A stretch of 64,000 nucleotides of DNA from Ensifer adhaerens (GTDB lineage Bacteria; Pseudomonadota; Alphaproteobacteria; Rhizobiales; Rhizobiaceae): NCBI RefSeq assembly GCF_000697965.2, contig NZ_CP015882.1:372001-436000 (forward strand), read 5' to 3'. Positions 43,709 to 52,130 of the stretch are shown here, in pieces (within the stretch, counting starts at the first letter, position 1; the number at the start of each line of letters is the position of its first letter). The translations under genes and the position numbers were made by a program. Under the pieces are notes generated by a model that saw nothing but the letters and a program-made list of their open reading frames with translations, searched no databases and was not told where the DNA came from.

Positions 43709-45148
43709 ATGATGTCCTCCATTTCCTCTTCTCCACTTCCGTTTCACCGCACCCGCATCGTCCCGGCCGTCGTGGCCGTGGCCTTTTTCATGCAGATGCT
43801 CGACAGCACGATCATCGCAACCTCGCTGCCGGCCATGTCCAAGGCCTTCGCGACGGATGTGGTGGCGCTCAACATTGGCTTCACCTCCTATCTTCTTGCG
43901 ATGGCCGTGTTTATTCCGCCGGCCGGATGGCTCGCCGAGCGTTTTGGCGCGCGAGAGGTCTTTCTTGCCGCTATCGCGCTGTTCACGCTCGCCTCCGTTG
44001 CTTGCGGCTTCTCGGCGTCGCTTGGTCAATTCACCGTGGCTCGGCTCTTCCAAGGTGCGTCCGCAGCGCTGATGACGCCGGTTGGGCGTCAGCTCGTACT
44101 GCGCGATGCACCGAAGGCGGAATTGGTGCGGGCAATCGCCACCATCACCTGGCCGGCTCTGATTGCCCCCGTCATCGGGCCTCTGATCGGTGCCTGGATT
44201 ACAACCCACGCCGGCTGGGAGTGGAACTTCTTCATCAATCTGCCTCTCGGCATATTCGGTGTCGTGCTCGTTGCCTTTTTCGTGCCGCGCGTGCCTGCGG
44301 AGGGAGCGCGGCCCTTTGATGTGACCGGCGTCTTGCTGACTGGAGGCGCGCTCGCACTCACCCTTGGCGGTCTGGAGCTTTCCAGTTCATCCTCGGGTGG
44401 GACCGCTTCACTTGGCCTTCTGGTGGCCGGTCTTTTCGCCGGCTTTTTTGCAGTCCGCCATCTGCGGCGCGCTGCGCATCCCCTGCTCGACATGACAGTG
44501 CTGAAGATCCCGACTTTCGCCTTCGCAACGCTTTCGGCGGGCACCGCCGGGCGGCTTGCCGTCAATGCGACGCCATTTCTGCTGCCGCTGCTCTTCCAGG
44601 TTGGTTTGGGTTTCAATGCGGTGGAGACGGGCTCGCTGGTCTTCGTCTACTTTCTCGGCAACCTTTTGATGAAGAGCGTCACCACACCGGCTCTGCGTCT
44701 TTTCGGCTTCCGCAGCCTTCTTGTCGTAAATGGCATGATCGCCGCCACGACGATCGGTGCCTTCGCATTCGTCGACGGAGAAACGCCGCGCATTGTCATG
44801 TGGGTGCTGCTGATTGCCTGCGGCCTTTCCCGCTCGATGCAGTTTACGGCGCTGACGACGATCGCCTTCGCGGATGTACCGCCTGCTCAGCGAAGCGCGG
44901 CGACGACGATTTCGGCGATGCTGCAGCAACTCTCCCAACTGCTTGGCATCGCCGTTGCCGCAGCCGTCATTCGCTTCGCATCCTATCTGGGCGGGGGAGG
45001 AGGCGATTATAATATGCTTCCGGATATTCGCGCCGCCTTCCTCTTTATCGCCGCCATAGGCTTCGTGTCGGCGCTTCGCTTTCTCGCACTGTCGTCCGAC
45101 GCGGGTGCTGAGGTTTCCGGCCACCGTGGTCGCCCTGTCGTCGGATAA
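43709..45148 (+). CDS. MFS exporter, DHA2 (14-helix) family
   Basis: The 479-residue protein has about fourteen hydrophobic segments. The motif A-like loop AGWLAERFGAREVF and the motif C-like ARLFQGASAALMTPVGRQL with PVIGPLIGAWITTHAGWEWN identify the EmrB/QacA DHA2 drug:proton antiporters. It follows the binding protein by 54 bases with a weak GGGCGG/CCGCCC stem between (43667-43694), so it may have partial or separate expression. In this cluster it could expel a toxic product of organosulfur breakdown. Confidence 0.85.
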   Translation: MMSSISSSPLPFHRTRIVPAVVAVAFFMQMLDSTIIATSLPAMSKAFATDVVALNIGFTSYLLAMAVFIPPAGWLAERFGAREVFLAAIALFTLASVACGFSASLGQFTVARLFQGASAALMTPVGRQLVLRDAPKAELVRAIATITWPALIAPVIGPLIGAWITTHAGWEWNFFINLPLGIFGVVLVAFFVPRVPAEGARPFDVTGVLLTGGALALTLGGLELSSSSSGGTASLGLLVAGLFAGFFAVRHLRRAAHPLLDMTVLKIPTFAFATLSAGTAGRLAVNATPFLLPLLFQVGLGFNAVETGSLVFVYFLGNLLMKSVTTPALRLFGFRSLLVVNGMIAATTIGAFAFVDGETPRIVMWVLLIACGLSRSMQFTALTTIAFADVPPAQRSAATTISAMLQQLSQLLGIAVAAAVIRFASYLGGGGGDYNMLPDIRAAFLFIAAIGFVSALRFLALSSDAGAEVSGHRGRPVVG

Positions 45149-45803
45149 GGCGGCGTAACAGAAACCGCGGTTCGCGCAGCCTTTGGAAACGGCCAGCGAT
45201 CAGACATATGGCGTATTCCTCAAGAGAGCAGACAGGTTTCGGTGCGACCTGCCGGCGGTAACGACCTTGGGCTTCGAAGACAGAGAAGAAGAGCCACTGG
45301 CGACTTTTGAGCGGAGATCGCCAAAGAGCCGGGGAAAGACCGGCGGAGGCGCCGGGCGAAAACTTCCTTCCCATTTTCAAGGCTAGAAGTTTCGCCTGAC
45401 CTCCCGGTCTGCGGTTCGTAAGCAGGGTACGGCACAAATCGGCGGCCGGGGCGAAGCGCCGGCTTTGTTCGTCTGCGAGGGTAAGTTCGCCTTCGATGCG
45501 TTTCAGCCATCGTTTCGCTTCCGCCGGCTGACACCCAAATAGACGGTGCTCTTTCATCGGTGCGACACAGTCGACGAACTCGACTTTTTATTTCCGCCTC
45601 TGATCGTAACGGTCGGGCAGATATGCCCTGGGTCGGGAGGGCGGAACCATTCGCTCGTAGCCTCATTTTACCGAGGTATCATAGATGGAGCGGACCAACG
45701 GCACGCCCCAGATTGCGCCTGGTGTCGACCAGCCCCTCACTGCTGCGTCGCCTGTCTCGCGTCTCCACTGCGCATTGCGATCGCGTGTGTCGAGTTGCAG
45801 TCG
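45149..45803. other. Right border of the organosulfur island, nothing recognised
   Basis: About 650 bases with overlapping short frames on both strands, none with motifs or ribosome-binding sites. No tRNA, insertion sequence or attachment-site repeat was seen. Confidence 0.35.
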
Positions 45804-45848
45804 ATGGTGAACGGGATGGGAGATGGAATAGCAGCGACCGTTAAAGTC

Positions 45849-46856
45849 ATGCGCTGGTTGGCAATTACGATGTTCTGTGCGTTCGGTGGAGCCTGCACCA
45901 CGACATTTACGCCCGACATGACCAGCCTGAAGGCGCATTCTCCCGCCACGCTGCACCGTGTCTATGTCAAAATGCCAGATGCTTCCGGCAAAAGAACCTC
46001 GCAGCGTGCCGGCCATTATACTGTCGGCAAGCCTTACGTGGTCAAAGGCAAGCGTTACTATCCGAAGGAGGAACCGGGCTACGATCGAAGCGGCATTGCC
46101 TCCTGGTACGCTCGGGGGTTTCAAGGGCGGCGGACCGCAAATGGCGAGACTTACGATCCGGGCCGCCTCTCCGCCGCGCATCCGACACTTCCCTTGCCCA
46201 GCTACGTGCGGGTGACAAATCTCACAAACGGCTCGTCGGTCGTTGTGCGCGTCAATGATCGTGGCCCTTTCCACAAAGGACGTTTGATCGATATTTCCAG
46301 CAAGGCAGCAGAGATGCTGGATATGACGCGCCGCGGGACAGCGTACGTCCGGGTACAATATGTGGGGCGCGCCGCTCTAAACGGAGATGACATGGCGTTT
46401 CTCATGGCGTCACAAAGGAAGCGCCAGGGTCCCCTTGGCGTCAATCGGCCAATCGGCGCGCAGGTCGCCGGCAAACCGCTTACCAGCTACGGTGAGCGCA
46501 GCACCCTGTTCGTCGGCTCGAAATCTGCCGGTAACTTTCTGGCTGCCTCTCGTTTGGGGGGACGGGAGGCTGCGTATGCGCTCTGGGCTTCCCAGGCACA
46601 CCACTTGGCACCCCTCGGCAAGGCAAGTATTGCAAGGGAAACCGCGATTTTTGCCGAATGCTGTTTGAACAATGAGCGGGTGGGCGAGAAATCTGTGTTG
46701 CAGGCGTTTCTCCCGGCAGCTTTCGATCGCAAAAGCCACCGGACCGGAATGACTGGCCGACGATCGCCAGCAAGGCGACGACGGGGAGACCCGGAAACCG
46801 GCCATATCCGGTGGTGTGAACGTTGCCAGAGCGCGTGGCGTGCGTGTCGAGGGTGA
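45849..46856 (+). CDS. rlpA: RlpA-like septal-ring lipoprotein (DPBB domain)
   Basis: A start at ATG 45849 gives 335 residues opening with a lipoprotein signal (MRWLAITMFCAFGGAC, lipobox FGGAC); 45804 is an alternative start. The double-psi beta-barrel domain spans about residues 80-175 (GIASWYARGFQGRRTANGET, VVRVNDRGPFHKGRLIDISS). RlpA proteins bind or cleave denuded glycan strands at the septum and localise to the outer membrane. The C-terminal SPOR domain of the E. coli protein is not apparent; instead there is a basic low-complexity tail (SPARRRRGD). Stands alone. Confidence 0.83.
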   Translation: MRWLAITMFCAFGGACTTTFTPDMTSLKAHSPATLHRVYVKMPDASGKRTSQRAGHYTVGKPYVVKGKRYYPKEEPGYDRSGIASWYARGFQGRRTANGETYDPGRLSAAHPTLPLPSYVRVTNLTNGSSVVVRVNDRGPFHKGRLIDISSKAAEMLDMTRRGTAYVRVQYVGRAALNGDDMAFLMASQRKRQGPLGVNRPIGAQVAGKPLTSYGERSTLFVGSKSAGNFLAASRLGGREAAYALWASQAHHLAPLGKASIARETAIFAECCLNNERVGEKSVLQAFLPAAFDRKSHRTGMTGRRSPARRRRGDPETGHIRWCERCQSAWRACRG

Positions 46857-47033
46857 GCCGGAAGCTTCAGAGAAGTTAGCCGGACCAGAATTATGCGCTC
46901 AGTTTCCGTTTTGTGCGTTGGGATCGCCTGCAAAAAAGGAGGACCCGACGGCCTCGCGAGACGACATCATAATATTTCCCGGCCGCTGGCGCGGCCGGAA
47001 TCAAGCGAATTCCCGAAGCTTGGTATCCGAAGT

Positions 47034-47237
47034 TCAGGCTGACCTGACGTTTTCGGCCTTCGATTTTCCGGTCTTGCGGTCCTGGCCAAGTTCATAGCTG
47101 ACCTTTTGACCGTCGCGCAGTGACGTTGCGCCCTCAAGCGCCGACACATGGACAAAAACGTCCGGTCCGCCATTGTCAGGCGTGATGAAGCCAAAACCCT
47201 TGTCCTGGTTGAAAAACTTTACGGTACCGGTTGCCAT
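47034..47237 (-). CDS. Cold-shock protein, CspA family
   Basis: The 67-residue protein opens [18 protein letters not shown] with RNP1 (KGFGFI) and RNP2 (VFVHVS) RNA-binding motifs. The start is set at 47237 because GAGG lies six bases upstream; the ATG two codons earlier would touch it. Acts as an RNA chaperone. The unusually C-terminal extension [10 protein letters not shown] is normal for alphaproteobacterial Csp. Single gene with about 235 bases of leader upstream. Confidence 0.95.
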   Translation of the reverse strand: MATGTVKFFNQDKGFGFITPDNGGPDVFVHVSALEGATSLRDGQKVSYELGQDRKTGKSKAENVRSA

Positions 47238-47472
47238 AGTCATCCTCGTCAGCTGAGTGCTCTGCGTTTTGCCGGAGCACCATATCCAGCGCCTGCCTTA
47301 GCGGCAATCGCGCATGTTGGCAAAACTTAATTTGCTGAGCCGGACCTTCTTCCTTCATACCAGGGGCCGTTTAGACCCTGGATAAAGGCGGCAATGGCGA
47401 CGGCGCGACAGTCACGACGTTAAACGCGGCCGCGCGGCTGTCCGGCCATCGCGCTCTCGGCTTGAGCGTTCC

Positions 47473-48483
47473 TCAGATGGTATCACACGAAATCATCGAA
47501 GAGGGTCGCAGGATCAGACCTGGTGGCGAGAGATCACTTGGTTCGACGTTCACCTGCTCCAATCGCGCCAAGAGCAGGTTGACTGCGGCTCCTGCCACCT
47601 CACCAAGGTGCAGATCAACTGCGGTCAGCGGAGGGGTGGCGAGTTTGGCGCGCATGCCGTCATAGCGGGTCGCGATCCGAAGGTCGTGGGGGATCTGGCG
47701 ACCGGTGGCGCGGGCCGCGTTGAGAACGCCTGTCGCAAAGGCGTCGACCGGCACGCAAAGGGCCGAGATCGAGGGATTGGCGCGCAGCAAGCTTTCAGCA
47801 GCGATTGCTGCCGCTTCTTCGCCCCCCTGTTCGTCGATGCGGATGGCGCGTGGCGTAAAGCCGCTTCCGGCCATGCGCTGCGCATACACAGCCTCCATCT
47901 CGATATAGGAATTGCGCCTTTGTTCACCCGTTATCAAGCCGACCTGACCGTCGCCCGCAAGCAGGTGATCGAGCAGCAGATGCGCCGTTGCGGCGCTCTG
48001 CAAATCCACGAACGGAAGATCGTCTCGGCCGGGCGCACGCCCGATGCACACGACCTCGGTCCCGCGGGACGAAAAGAAATCCAGCACCGGGTCGTCTCGT
48101 TCCGGCTCCACGACGATGGCGCCGTCCACCTCAAGCGCGTCGAGGCGGTCGCGGGGCCCGAGTGGAGGAACGAGGCAAAGGGAAATACCCCTGGCAAAAG
48201 CCGTCACGGCGGCGGCAGCAGCAATTTCCATGAGGAAGCCCAGCCTCGACGGTCCGGCGGCCACCGCAAAGGGCATCGATGAAACCAGTGCGATAGATCC
48301 GGCTCTGCCGGTGCGCAAACGCTGCGCACGGTGATTGGGACGATAGCCCATTTCCTGCGCCAGCGTTTCGATGCGCTTGCGCGTTTCCGGCTCGACGTAA
48401 CGTCGGCCGCTGAACGCGTGCGAAACAGTTGTGACCGAGACTCCAGCCGCCTTGGCAAGGTCGGCGATAGTAGGTTTTCCCAT
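47473..48483 (-). CDS. LacI-family transcriptional repressor
   Basis: The 336-residue protein has an N-terminal LacI helix-turn-helix (TIADLAKAAGVSVTTVSHAF SGRRYV is the region) with hinge, and a periplasmic-binding-protein-type effector domain ending LILRPSS. It is divergent from the NCS2 permease gene, with two matching palindromes in between (48527-48540 and 48571-48588). It therefore probably represses the permease/amidohydrolase/TauE operon. The effector is likely a purine, pyrimidine or related heterocycle. Confidence 0.9.
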   Translation of the reverse strand: MGKPTIADLAKAAGVSVTTVSHAFSGRRYVEPETRKRIETLAQEMGYRPNHRAQRLRTGRAGSIALVSSMPFAVAAGPSRLGFLMEIAAAAAVTAFARGISLCLVPPLGPRDRLDALEVDGAIVVEPERDDPVLDFFSSRGTEVVCIGRAPGRDDLPFVDLQSAATAHLLLDHLLAGDGQVGLITGEQRRNSYIEMEAVYAQRMAGSGFTPRAIRIDEQGGEEAAAIAAESLLRANPSISALCVPVDAFATGVLNAARATGRQIPHDLRIATRYDGMRAKLATPPLTAVDLHLGEVAGAAVNLLLARLEQVNVEPSDLSPPGLILRPSSMISCDTI

Positions 48484-48526
48484 CAGCCCTCCGATGAACG
48501 TCTTCTATCACGCCGATCGCACCGAA

Positions 48527-48540
48527 GCAAAACGATTTGC
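48527..48540. promoter_or_regulatory. LacI-type operator 1
   Basis: GCAAAACGATTTGC: GCAAA and TTTGC arms around ACGA. It lies 43 bases upstream of the LacI gene start. Confidence 0.75.
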
Positions 48541-48570
48541 AAAGGCGCGATTGTGTGTTAGTGGATGCGC

Positions 48571-48588
48571 ATGCAAAACGATTTGCAT
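48571..48588. promoter_or_regulatory. LacI-type operator 2
   Basis: ATGCAAAACGATTTGCAT, a 7-4-7 palindrome sharing the 14-base core of operator 1, centred 44-46 bases away and 31 bases before the permease start. Confidence 0.8.
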
Positions 48589-48619
48589 AACGGCTTGAGG
48601 AGGCCGGGAGGAGGAAAAC

Positions 48620-49987
48620 ATGCAGAGTGAATTGAATGGAGTGGTCGAGCCGGTCGATGAGGGGCAGCCGCTTCGCAGCCTGTTCCTGTTTGGCCTTCAA
48701 CACGTGCTGGTGATGGCCGCGTCTCCCATCACCGCCGTCTTTCTTGTCAGCAAGGCCCTTGGGTTTTCGGACGCGGTGACAGTCTCGCTCATCAGCGCAA
48801 CCTTTTTCGTCTGTGGCCTTGGCTCGATGCTCCAGAGTTTCGGGCCAAAGGGGTTTGGTGCACGCCTGCCCTTCGTGATGGTGCCGGGAGGCGCGCCAAT
48901 TGCCATCTTTCTGGCGATCGCCCAGCAGACGGACATCCAGACAGCCGTCGGTGCCGTCATCGTAACGGCTCTCTTTTACTTTCTGGCGCTGCCGGTCTTC
49001 CGCAGGCTGCTGCGTTACTTTCCGCCGATCGTCGTTGGAACGATGCTGTTGCTGGTCTCCGTCAATCTTGTGCGCATCTATGGCGTGACCATCACCGGAA
49101 AGCCTGGCAGCGAGGGCTTCGCAGCGCCCGTCGAGGTCGGACTGGCACTGATCACCATGATCCTTACAGTCGCTGCCGCGCGGGTCTTTTCTGGAACGCT
49201 CCAGCGGCTCGCCGTCATGCTCGGACTGGTCGGTGGTGCGCTCGTCGCGCTCGCCATCGGCCACATGGATCTGTCGGGTGTGTTCACCGGGCCGGTCATC
49301 GCCGTTCCGCAATTATTTCCCTTCGGCATGCCGAAGTTCGACCTCGTCGCAGCCATCCCGCTGATCGTGTTCTCGATCATTTCCATGGCGGAGGCGACCG
49401 GTCAGACGATCGCGACGGCTGAAATCGTCGGCCGCCGGGGAGATGCCCATGCGATCGTGCCTTCGACCATCCGCGGCGATGCACTGATGTCGCTCGTCGG
49501 TGGCCTGTTCGGCACATCGCTGATCATCACCAGCGGCGAGAACGTCGGTATCGTGCGCGCGACCGGCGTCAAGTCTCGCTATGTGACCGCGATGGCGGGC
49601 GCCATCCTCGTTCTCATCGCGCTCTTCGCCCCGATTGGCCGGATGGCCACGGCTTTGCCTGAGGCCGTCGTCGGCGGCACGGCAGTCATCGTCTTTTCGA
49701 TTATTGGCGTCATCGGGATCGACCTCCTGCGTCGCGTCGATCTGCGCGAACATGGCCCCATGTTCACCCTCGCGGCCGCCCTCTCGATGGGTCTGCTGCC
49801 GATCCTGGTGCCCGGTGTCTACAGCCAGTTTCCGCAATGGACGCAGATGATCCTCGGCAACGGACTTGCCGCAGGCACGATCACCGCCGTCGTCGTCAAC
49901 GCCATCTTTTCACATTGGGGCCAAGCCGGACGATCCGAAATTGCGGCGGCGCCCCTGCAATCCACCACTCAAGGAGCAAGCGAGTGA
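48620..49987 (+). CDS. NCS2-family nucleobase permease
   Basis: The 455-residue protein has about 12-14 membrane segments. It opens FLFGLQHVLVMAASPITAVF and has the family signature SGENVGIVRATGV in the eighth region (QN/EN-x-G-x4-T-R). Members carry uracil, xanthine or urate with protons. It has a strong GGAGGAGG ribosome-binding site and is under the two LacI-type operators. Its stop overlaps the next gene by four bases. A full NCS2 specificity call is not possible from motif alone. Confidence 0.9.
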   Translation: MQSELNGVVEPVDEGQPLRSLFLFGLQHVLVMAASPITAVFLVSKALGFSDAVTVSLISATFFVCGLGSMLQSFGPKGFGARLPFVMVPGGAPIAIFLAIAQQTDIQTAVGAVIVTALFYFLALPVFRRLLRYFPPIVVGTMLLLVSVNLVRIYGVTITGKPGSEGFAAPVEVGLALITMILTVAAARVFSGTLQRLAVMLGLVGGALVALAIGHMDLSGVFTGPVIAVPQLFPFGMPKFDLVAAIPLIVFSIISMAEATGQTIATAEIVGRRGDAHAIVPSTIRGDALMSLVGGLFGTSLIITSGENVGIVRATGVKSRYVTAMAGAILVLIALFAPIGRMATALPEAVVGGTAVIVFSIIGVIGIDLLRRVDLREHGPMFTLAAALSMGLLPILVPGVYSQFPQWTQMILGNGLAAGTITAVVVNAIFSHWGQAGRSEIAAAPLQSTTQGASE

Positions 49988-51384
49988 GCGCAATCCGCCA
50001 ACAACTATCGACCGCCGGCGACCTCATGCTGCGCCCAGGACAAGTTCTTCTGCCGGATGGCCCGCGCACCGGAAAAGCCATCGTCGTGCGCGATGGCGTC
50101 TTTCAGCGGATCGATACCGTGGAAGCGATCGCCCGGGACTTCCCCGAGATTGTTCCGATCGACCTGCCCAACCATCTCCTGATGCCCGGTTTCGTCGATA
50201 CCCATACGCACCTGACCCAGTCGCTTGGCAAGGCCCTCGTCTTTGGAGAACCGTCGGAAATCTTCCGGCGGATCTGGGTGCCGCTGGAAGGCAGTCTCAA
50301 CGAGCGCATGGTCTATCTCTCGGCAAAGCTTGCCGCATTGGAAGCGCTGCGTGGGGGGTTCACGACCGCCGTCGATGCCGGCACCCGCTCAAAGGGTCAT
50401 GTCGGCGCTCTGGTGCGGGCTGCAGGGGAGGTGGGGCTTCGCAGCGTCGTCGGCTTTATCTGCAACGATCTTTCGGGAAGTGCGCAGATCGCCGAACCCG
50501 GCGTCATCCTGCGCCAGGCGGAAGAGCACGTCTCCACCTACAGGCAGGACCCGCTGATCCATCCCTCGCTGGCGATTTCGATCCCGGAGGCCGCAACTGA
50601 CGGAATGCTCAAAGCGGTTTCCGAATTGGCAGCCGCGTCCGGGGTGGTGTTCCAGACCCATGTCAACGAACACCTTGTTGCCGTCGAACGCTCGTTGGCA
50701 GCGAAAGGATTGCGACCGATCGAGCACCTGGCGCATCTGGGCGTTCTTGGGCCTCAGGTCCTCCTCGCGCACTCGACGCTCGTCACGCCGCATGAACTCA
50801 ATCTTTTGCGCGAGACAGGCACGGCTGTCGCTTACAATCCCGTCGCCACCCTGTGGAAGGGGAATGCCGTCGCACCAGCCCTGCAAATGGCAGCGCTCGG
50901 CATGCGGTTCGGGCTCGGAACGGACGGAACCCGCGCCGACGCGTTCCGTCTGATGGACGCAGCCGAGGGCCTCCAGCGCGCGGGGTTTGGTCTTGCAACG
51001 GGGGATTCTTCCTGCGGCGGCGGCTGGCTGTGGCTCGACCGGGCAACATCCGGCGCCGCAGACGCTGCAGGCCTGTCTCATGTGACCGGCTCGATCACCG
51101 AAGGTCTTGCCGCCGATTTCCTGCTCGTCGACCTCGATCGACCCGAGTTCACGCCCTCGCACGATCTGACGTGGGAGCTTGTCCGCTACGGCAATCGCGA
51201 TCAGATCGACGCGGTCTTTACCAGCGGCCAGCTTCGGCTTTGGCAAGGCTGGCCGATTGATTGGGACGCCCGGGCACTGCTCGAAGAGGTGAGAGGCGAA
51301 ACGGCGACCGCCATTGCCGAAGCGCCGATCCAGCGCATTCATCCGCTCTCCGAAGCACATCGCCGCCTTGGACAATACCGATGA
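49984..51384 (+). CDS. Amidohydrolase, ATZ/TRZ or guanine-deaminase type
   Basis: A start at GTG 49984, overlapping the permease stop as GTGA, gives 466 residues. The metal ligands are in place: HxH in GFVDTHTHLTQ, His in FQTHVNEHLVAVE, His in LLAHSTLVTPHE and Asp in GLGTDGTRADAF. This pattern is that of chlorohydrolase/8-oxoguanine-deaminase-like enzymes that remove amino or halogen groups from heterocycles. Coupled to an NCS2 permease, it probably deaminates an imported nucleobase-like compound. Confidence 0.88.
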   Translation: MSAIRQQLSTAGDLMLRPGQVLLPDGPRTGKAIVVRDGVFQRIDTVEAIARDFPEIVPIDLPNHLLMPGFVDTHTHLTQSLGKALVFGEPSEIFRRIWVPLEGSLNERMVYLSAKLAALEALRGGFTTAVDAGTRSKGHVGALVRAAGEVGLRSVVGFICNDLSGSAQIAEPGVILRQAEEHVSTYRQDPLIHPSLAISIPEAATDGMLKAVSELAAASGVVFQTHVNEHLVAVERSLAAKGLRPIEHLAHLGVLGPQVLLAHSTLVTPHELNLLRETGTAVAYNPVATLWKGNAVAPALQMAALGMRFGLGTDGTRADAFRLMDAAEGLQRAGFGLATGDSSCGGGWLWLDRATSGAADAAGLSHVTGSITEGLAADFLLVDLDRPEFTPSHDLTWELVRYGNRDQIDAVFTSGQLRLWQGWPIDWDARALLEEVRGETATAIAEAPIQRIHPLSEAHRRLGQYR

Positions 51385-52088
51385 GTCTTGGTCTTCTTGC
51401 CGTTCTGGCTGCCGTGACATTAGTTTCGGCCTTCATTCAAGGGGCGCTCGGCATTGGCTTCGCCCTGATCGTCGCGCCGATCGTCGGTATGCTGAAGCCC
51501 GATCTTCTGCCGGTGACCCTGCTTTTGCTGATGCTGCCGCTCAATCTGCATGTGGCGGCGCGAGAGCGTGCCCATGTCGACTGGTCAGGCGCGACCTGGA
51601 TCACGATCGGACGCTTCGCGGGAACGTTTGCTGGCCTTTGGCTGCTGGCAGCGCTTTCCATCGAACAACTGGATCTTGCCGTCGGTGTGTTCACGGTGGT
51701 CGCAGCCGTCACCGCGCTCATAGCCCCGCCGTTCACGCCGAACAGGCCGAGTGCGCTCGGGGTCGGATTGTTTACGGGCGTCACCGAAACTGCCACGGGT
51801 ATCGGCGGCCCGCCGCTTGCGCTGCTCTACCAGCATGCCAAGGCGCCGGTGCTAAGGGCAACGGTGGCCCTTTGCTTCTTCGTCGGCGAGGTCATGTCCC
51901 TCGTCGTGCTGGCCATATCCGGGCGCGTTGGGTCAGAGCAACTGCTCGTCGCCCTCTACCTGACGCCGGCGGTTCTGCTCGGAAGCGCGGTCTCAAAGCA
52001 CGTGCATGGCCGCATCGGCGGCCGCGGTCTTCGGATCGCCGTTCTGGGCTTTGCCATCGTCAGCGGATTGTTCCTTATCGTCCGGTAA
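51381..52088 (+). CDS. TauE/SafE-family exporter
   Basis: A start at ATG 51381, overlapping the amidohydrolase stop by four bases, gives 235 residues with about seven membrane helices (LGLLAVLAAVTLVSAFIQGA first). The two repeat motifs with GALGIGFALIVAP and GVTETATGIGGPPLAL identify the TauE/SafE (DUF81) family, whose members export sulfite, sulfoacetate or other anions. It closes the LacI-controlled operon. Why an anion exporter is tied to a deaminase is unclear; it may expel a product acid. Confidence 0.88.
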   Translation: MSLGLLAVLAAVTLVSAFIQGALGIGFALIVAPIVGMLKPDLLPVTLLLLMLPLNLHVAARERAHVDWSGATWITIGRFAGTFAGLWLLAALSIEQLDLAVGVFTVVAAVTALIAPPFTPNRPSALGVGLFTGVTETATGIGGPPLALLYQHAKAPVLRATVALCFFVGEVMSLVVLAISGRVGSEQLLVALYLTPAVLLGSAVSKHVHGRIGGRGLRIAVLGFAIVSGLFLIVR

Positions 52089-52104
52089 ACGAGGCTCTCT
52101 CGTT
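52088..52104. terminator. Small hairpin between convergent genes
   Basis: AACGAG (52088-52093) and CTCGTT (52099-52104) form a 6-bp stem with a 5-base loop at the end of the TauE-like gene, before the convergent DUF2325 gene. Confidence 0.35.
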
Positions 52105-52130
52105 AACCGGCCGTCGGCAGACCACCGGAG

